Assembly (NCBI GenBank): GCA_038230595.1
Contig: JBBRMY010000105.1
Location: 1 to 9,374, forward strand
Origin: JBBRMY01 sp038230595
Lineage (GTDB): Bacteria; Bacteroidota; Ignavibacteria; Tepidaquicellales; Tepidaquicellaceae
Direction: 5' to 3'
Length of the DNA stretch: 9,374 nt
The notes under the pieces were generated by a model that worked only from the letters and a program-made list of their open reading frames with translations, did not search any database and had not been told where the DNA came from. Shown here piece by piece: positions 6,000-9,374 of this stretch. Made by a program: the position numbers and the translations under genes. Within the stretch, counting starts at the first letter, position 1; each line of letters begins with the position of its first letter.

Positions 6000-7277
6000 A
6001 TGAAGACAAATTATACATCTGCCGAAGAAGCTGTAAAGGGAATAAAAAGCGGAAACAGAGTATTTGTTCACGGCAGTGCTGCAACTCCTCTTAATTTGCT
6101 GAAAGCGCTTTTTAAAAGGAATAAAGAGCTAAAAGATGTTGAACTTGTAAGCATAAGTACACTGGGAGAAGGAGCATTTGATGAAGCTGATTTCGGAAAA
6201 AGTTTTTTTATGAATTCGCTTTTTGTTTCAGATAATGTAAGAAAACTTGCAAACAGTGAGCACGGAAATTATGTTCCGGTTTTCCTCAGCGAGATATATC
6301 AGCTTTTCGAAAAAAATATTCTGCCATTAGATGTATCTTTAATTCACGTTTCTCCACCGGATATACATGGTTATTGTTCATTGGGAACTTCTGTAGATAT
6401 TGCGAGGTCCGGTATTAAGCATGCCAAGCATGTTATAGGACAAGTGAACAAGCAGATGCCAAGAACACATGGAGACGGTATCATACATATCAGTGAGATC
6501 GATATTGCAGTTGAAATAGATGAAGCATTGCCTGAAGTAAGTTACAGTGATAGTGTTGATGAGACTTCAAGAACTATTGGTAAACTTTGTGCTGAATTAA
6601 TAGAAGACAGATCAACTCTTCAGATGGGAATTGGAGCGATCCCTGATGCAGTTCTCTCATGCCTCACTGAACATAAAGACCTCGGAATACACACAGAAAT
6701 GTTTTCTGATGGCGTGATACCTTTACTAGAAAAAGGGGTGATAACAAACGAATACAAAAAAAATAACCGTGGGAAGATAATAACAGGATTTGCAATTGGG
6801 ACAAAAAAGCTTTATGATTTTATAGATGATAATCCTATGGTGATCTTCAGAGAGATAGATTATGTAAATGATACAAAAGTTATCAGAGTAAATCCTAAAG
6901 TTGTAGCAATTAATTCAGCTATTGAGATAGATATAACAGGGCAGGTTTGTGCAGACTCAATCGGGACATATCAGTATTCAGGAGTTGGTGGGCAAATAGA
7001 TTTTATGAGAGGAAGCGCTTTATCAGAAGGTGGTAAGCCAATAATTGCCTTAACTTCTACTACTAAAAAGGGGAAATCCAAGATCGTACCATTTCTTGCT
7101 GAAGGAGCTGGAGTTGTTTCAACAAGAGCTCATGTACACTATGTTGTAACTGAGTTTGGAGTTGCAGATCTGTTTGGAAAAAATTTAAGACAAAGAGCAA
7201 TTGCTCTTATGAATATCTCACATCCGAAACACAGGGAAGCTATAGATAAAGCAATATTTAAACGTTTCGGAAAATAA
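6000..7277 (+). CDS. acetyl-CoA hydrolase / 4-hydroxybutyrate CoA-transferase family protein
   Basis: This 425-residue cytoplasmic enzyme has the normal length for family I-like acyl-CoA:acetate or 4-hydroxybutyrate CoA-transferases. The N-terminal domain carries GNRVFVHGSAATP (18-30), the middle has the DIHGYCSLGTS loop (121-131), and the catalytic glutamate is expected at Glu233 in GIHTEMFSDG. This Glu forms the glutamyl-CoA thioester in studied relatives. The conserved GVGGQIDFMRGS (328-339) and the C-terminal EGAGVVSTRAHVHYVVTEFG are present. It moves CoA between an acyl-CoA and a carboxylate such as acetate; the acyl substrate cannot be told from sequence. It follows the terminator at 5892-5958 and so needs its own promoter; TATAAA (5969-5974) is a possible but weak -10. 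No Shine-Dalgarno is visible. It converges with carB, 21 bases apart. Confidence 0.93.
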   Translation: MKTNYTSAEEAVKGIKSGNRVFVHGSAATPLNLLKALFKRNKELKDVELVSISTLGEGAFDEADFGKSFFMNSLFVSDNVRKLANSEHGNYVPVFLSEIYQLFEKNILPLDVSLIHVSPPDIHGYCSLGTSVDIARSGIKHAKHVIGQVNKQMPRTHGDGIIHISEIDIAVEIDEALPEVSYSDSVDETSRTIGKLCAELIEDRSTLQMGIGAIPDAVLSCLTEHKDLGIHTEMFSDGVIPLLEKGVITNEYKKNNRGKIITGFAIGTKKLYDFIDDNPMVIFREIDYVNDTKVIRVNPKVVAINSAIEIDITGQVCADSIGTYQYSGVGGQIDFMRGSALSEGGKPIIALTSTTKKGKSKIVPFLAEGAGVVSTRAHVHYVVTEFGVADLFGKNLRQRAIALMNISHPKHREAIDKAIFKRFGK

Positions 7278-7298
7278 CATTACAGTGATACAATTTTA

Positions 7299-8789
7299 TT
7301 AAAACTTATATTCATACAATTCATTTTCCATCTTTACAATATCATTCATCTGATTTAAGAACCACTTGTCAATATTTGTAGCTGAATGCAGTTCATCAAT
7401 AGTTGCTCCTAACTGTAATCCATATCGTATCCAGAAAATATTATCATTCCTAGGTGTTTTCAGCTTGCTTAATATTTTTTCCTTAACGGACTCTTTTTCT
7501 TCTTCTGTCAACTCAAGTAAATATTCCCTTGTATAAACATCTTTTCCGTCTGCACCCATTCCGCTTCTTCCGATCTCTAATGAACGGATAGCTTTTTGAA
7601 ATGCTTCCTTAAAATTTCTTCCGAAGGACATAACTTCTCCAACTGATTTCATCTGAACTCCGAGAACATCATTATCAGCATTTGTTGAGCGATATTTATC
7701 AAAATCCCAGCGTGGGATCTTCACAACGATATAATCTATTACCGGTTCAAAACATGATGGAGTTGTTTTAGTGATGTCGTTAGGAATTTCATCAAGTGTG
7801 TATCCGACAGCAAGCTTTGCAGCGATCTTTGCTATAGGAAAACCTGTCGCTTTTGATGCGAGAGCTGAGCTGCGAGAAACACGTGGATTCATTTCAATCA
7901 CAATTATTCTTCCGGTTTCCGGATTCACTGCAAACTGAATATTTGAACCACCTGTTTCAACTCCGATCTCTGAAATTATTTTTTTTGCCGCATCTCTTAA
8001 TTTCTGATACTGCTTATCACTTAAAGTTTGTGCAGGTGCAACCGTGATAGAATCACCGGTGTGCACACCCATAGGATCAAAATTTTCAATGGAACATATT
8101 ACAACAAAATTATCATTCCTGTCACGCATTACTTCAAGCTCAAATTCTTTCCAACCTATCAATGACTCTTCAATCAGAACCTGGTTAGTAGGTGATGCAG
8201 TCAGTCCCCTGCTCACCATAGTATCAAATTCCTCGATGTTGTATGCAATGCCTCCTCCTGATCCTCCAAGAGTGAATGATGGACGAATGATAACGGGAAA
8301 ACCAAGCTCAGAAATTAATTCTCTTCCCTCTTTAACTGATGAAATAAAAATTCCTTTAGCAACTTCGAGACCGATCTTTTTCATTGCATTGCTGAACTCT
8401 TCACGAGATTCTGCTTTATGGATCGATTCTATCCGGGCTCCTAGAAGCTCAATATTATATTTTTTTAATATACCTTTGTTATGAAGATCGATTGCAGCAT
8501 TTAAAGCAGTCTGTCCTCCCATTGTTGGAAGTATAGCATCCGGTTTTTCCTTAATAATAATTTTCTCTATGAATTCTGAAGTGATAGGTTCTATATAGGT
8601 AGCATCTGCAATTTCAGGGTCAGTCATTATTGTTGCAGGATTGGAATTAATAAGGACTACACGGTAGCCCTCTTCTTTTAATGCCTTTACTGCCTGTGTA
8701 CCGGAATAGTCGAATTCGCAAGCCTGTCCTATTACAATTGGACCGCTTCCTATGAGGAGAATGGTTTTTAGATCAGTTCTTTTTGGCAT
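7299..8789 (-). CDS. carB: carbamoyl-phosphate synthase large subunit, N-terminal half only (split or truncated CarB)
   Basis: This 496-residue protein matches the first half of CarB, normally about 1,060-1,080 residues. It covers the carboxyphosphate-forming ATP-grasp domain, which makes carboxyphosphate from bicarbonate and ATP for arginine and pyrimidine synthesis. Visible motifs are GSGPIVIGQACEFDYSG (14-30), NSNPATIMTDPE (48-59), GGQTALN (91-97), PVIIRPSFTLGGSGGG (165-180) and EMNPRVSRSSAL (299-310); Glu299 and Asn301 match the E. coli metal ligands in number. The protein stops at ..MENELYEYKF, a few residues after TNIDKWFL (471-478), inside the oligomerisation domain. The carbamate-kinase-like half and the MGS-like allosteric domain are absent, and the DNA beyond the stop is the opposing CoA-transferase gene. 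Methanocaldococcus and Aquifex have naturally split CarB, so a real split is likely. It starts 26 bases after ppk, without a Shine-Dalgarno. Confidence 0.93.
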   Translation of the reverse strand: MPKRTDLKTILLIGSGPIVIGQACEFDYSGTQAVKALKEEGYRVVLINSNPATIMTDPEIADATYIEPITSEFIEKIIIKEKPDAILPTMGGQTALNAAIDLHNKGILKKYNIELLGARIESIHKAESREEFSNAMKKIGLEVAKGIFISSVKEGRELISELGFPVIIRPSFTLGGSGGGIAYNIEEFDTMVSRGLTASPTNQVLIEESLIGWKEFELEVMRDRNDNFVVICSIENFDPMGVHTGDSITVAPAQTLSDKQYQKLRDAAKKIISEIGVETGGSNIQFAVNPETGRIIVIEMNPRVSRSSALASKATGFPIAKIAAKLAVGYTLDEIPNDITKTTPSCFEPVIDYIVVKIPRWDFDKYRSTNADNDVLGVQMKSVGEVMSFGRNFKEAFQKAIRSLEIGRSGMGADGKDVYTREYLLELTEEEKESVKEKILSKLKTPRNDNIFWIRYGLQLGATIDELHSATNIDKWFLNQMNDIVKMENELYEYKF

Positions 8790-8815
8790 TCAATATTTAG
8801 AGTGGACTTGGATCG

Positions 8816-9374
8816 TTAACTTACGTGCTTCAGATCTTTTACAATACCTTTTTTAACTTTTTTCTTATGACTGTTTTTAAGCTCTTTTGTGTGCTTACTG
8901 ATAACTTTTCTAACAAGTATTTCCTGGACGTTGATCTTTTCTTTACCTTTTTCACTGCCGTCTGATTCGGGCTTAACTTTATTATATATACCTTTGCTGT
9001 CTAGCTTTCGTAGCTTAACATTGTCAGTAAGGTAAAGCTCAAGTATATCTTTAATATCTTCTTTATTTCTTTTGTCTTTAATAGGGAAAAGTATTTCTAT
9101 TCTTCTGTCAAGATTTCTTGGCATCCAGTCTGCGCTGCCAAGATATAACTGGTTATCATCATTTTCAAAATAAAATGCTCTGCTGTGCTCAAGAAATCTT
9201 CCGACCAAGCTGTAAACATTTATATTATCACTTAAGCCTGATACCCCCGGCTTCAATCTGCAGATACCTCTTACAAGAAGATCAATTTTAACACCGGCTG
9301 TTGATGCTTCGTATAGCTTCATAATAACTTCTTCATCAACAAGTGAATTCATTTTTGCAAGAATATATCCGCTC
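8816..9374 (-). CDS. ppk1: polyphosphate kinase 1, C-terminal part
   Basis: This is the last 185 residues of PPK1; the gene continues beyond the right edge, with the frame open to base 9374. PPK1 reversibly transfers the gamma-phosphate of ATP to polyphosphate. The fragment covers the second C-terminal (phospholipase-D-like) domain: GYILAKMNSLVD, the VRGICRLKPGV loop, GRFLEHSRAFYF (its His matches the second conserved active-site His, His592 in E. coli) and YLGSADWMPRNLDRRIE. After the usual end of the family (near GIYNKVKP) there is an extra tail of about 50 residues, very rich in Lys and Glu, with no recognised domain. The ATG at 9350-9352 is an internal Met, not the start. It lies 26 bases upstream of carB on the same strand and is probably cotranscribed with it, though the two have no pathway link. 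Confidence 0.95.
   Translation of the reverse strand, partial: SGYILAKMNSLVDEEVIMKLYEASTAGVKIDLLVRGICRLKPGVSGLSDNINVYSLVGRFLEHSRAFYFENDDNQLYLGSADWMPRNLDRRIEILFPIKDKRNKEDIKDILELYLTDNVKLRKLDSKGIYNKVKPESDGSEKGKEKINVQEILVRKVISKHTKELKNSHKKKVKKGIVKDLKHVS

Noticed and set aside
5811..6071. 86-codon minus-strand ORF across the terminator and the start of the CoA-transferase gene
   Set aside because: It overlaps two real genes and a terminator, and its Ser/Cys/Tyr/Leu-rich translation is typical of an antisense shadow.
7278..7298. Shared terminator between the converging CoA-transferase and carB genes
   Set aside because: The 21-base gap contains no convincing inverted repeat; any terminator must overlap coding sequence or be Rho-dependent.
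8044..8484. 146-codon plus-strand ORF opposite carB
   Set aside because: It is antisense to a strongly conserved CarB region, and its translation shows no domain, signal or plausible context.
7299..8789. carB as a decaying pseudogene
   Set aside because: All motifs of the N-terminal ATP-grasp half are intact with no frameshift or internal stop, so a functional split gene is more likely than decay.

Overview
The window is AT-rich bacterial DNA. It looks like a member of the Bacteroidota/Chlorobiota group, possibly Ignavibacteria-like; this is an inference. The reasons are: IspG is of the long three-domain type (CPSCGRTLFDLQ and GPGEMADADYG); most start codons follow A-rich leaders with no Shine-Dalgarno; and the exported proteins have Lys-starting Sec signals ending in A-Q. 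I see no phage, IS, tRNA, rRNA or CRISPR features.

Layout. Positions 1-417 hold the 3' end of ispG (isoprenoid synthesis), followed at once by a doubtful 33-codon ORF. A regulatory gap with a perfect 9-1-9 palindrome (591-609) precedes a cysteine-free Crp/Fnr-family regulator (649-1353) with an FNR/DNR-type recognition helix. A five-gene same-strand block then runs from 1458 to 5879: a RIC/YtfE-type di-iron repair protein, an outer-membrane beta-barrel, a small membrane protein, a small exported CxxC protein, and an exported, membrane-anchored three-cupredoxin-domain protein related to copper nitrite reductase (NirK). Gaps inside the block are 5-34 bases, and a strong hairpin terminator at 5892-5958 closes it. 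In front of the block is an FNR/DNR-like box, TTGAC-N4-GTCAA, placed exactly 41.5 bases upstream of the start predicted from a TATATT -10 element. A CoA-transferase of the acetyl-CoA hydrolase/4-hydroxybutyrate CoA-transferase family follows (6000-7277). Converging on it from the minus strand are the 3' part of ppk (polyphosphate kinase) and a stand-alone N-terminal half of carB.

How the genes may work together. The Crp/Fnr protein probably reads the box in front of ric and switches on the block under low oxygen, nitrite or NO. RIC would repair nitrosatively damaged iron centres. The porin, the two small envelope proteins and the copper protein would form an envelope module. The most interesting point is the copper protein: it keeps the three type-2 copper His ligands and the catalytic His of NirK, but has Ser where the catalytic Asp should be and Gln where the type-1 axial Met should be. 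It also carries an additional amicyanin-like copper domain and a C-terminal membrane anchor. It is therefore either an unusual nitrite reductase or a related enzyme with a different reaction.

The right-hand genes (CoA-transferase, carB N-half, ppk) look like ordinary metabolism, except that the CarB half ends in mid-domain with no partner half beside it.
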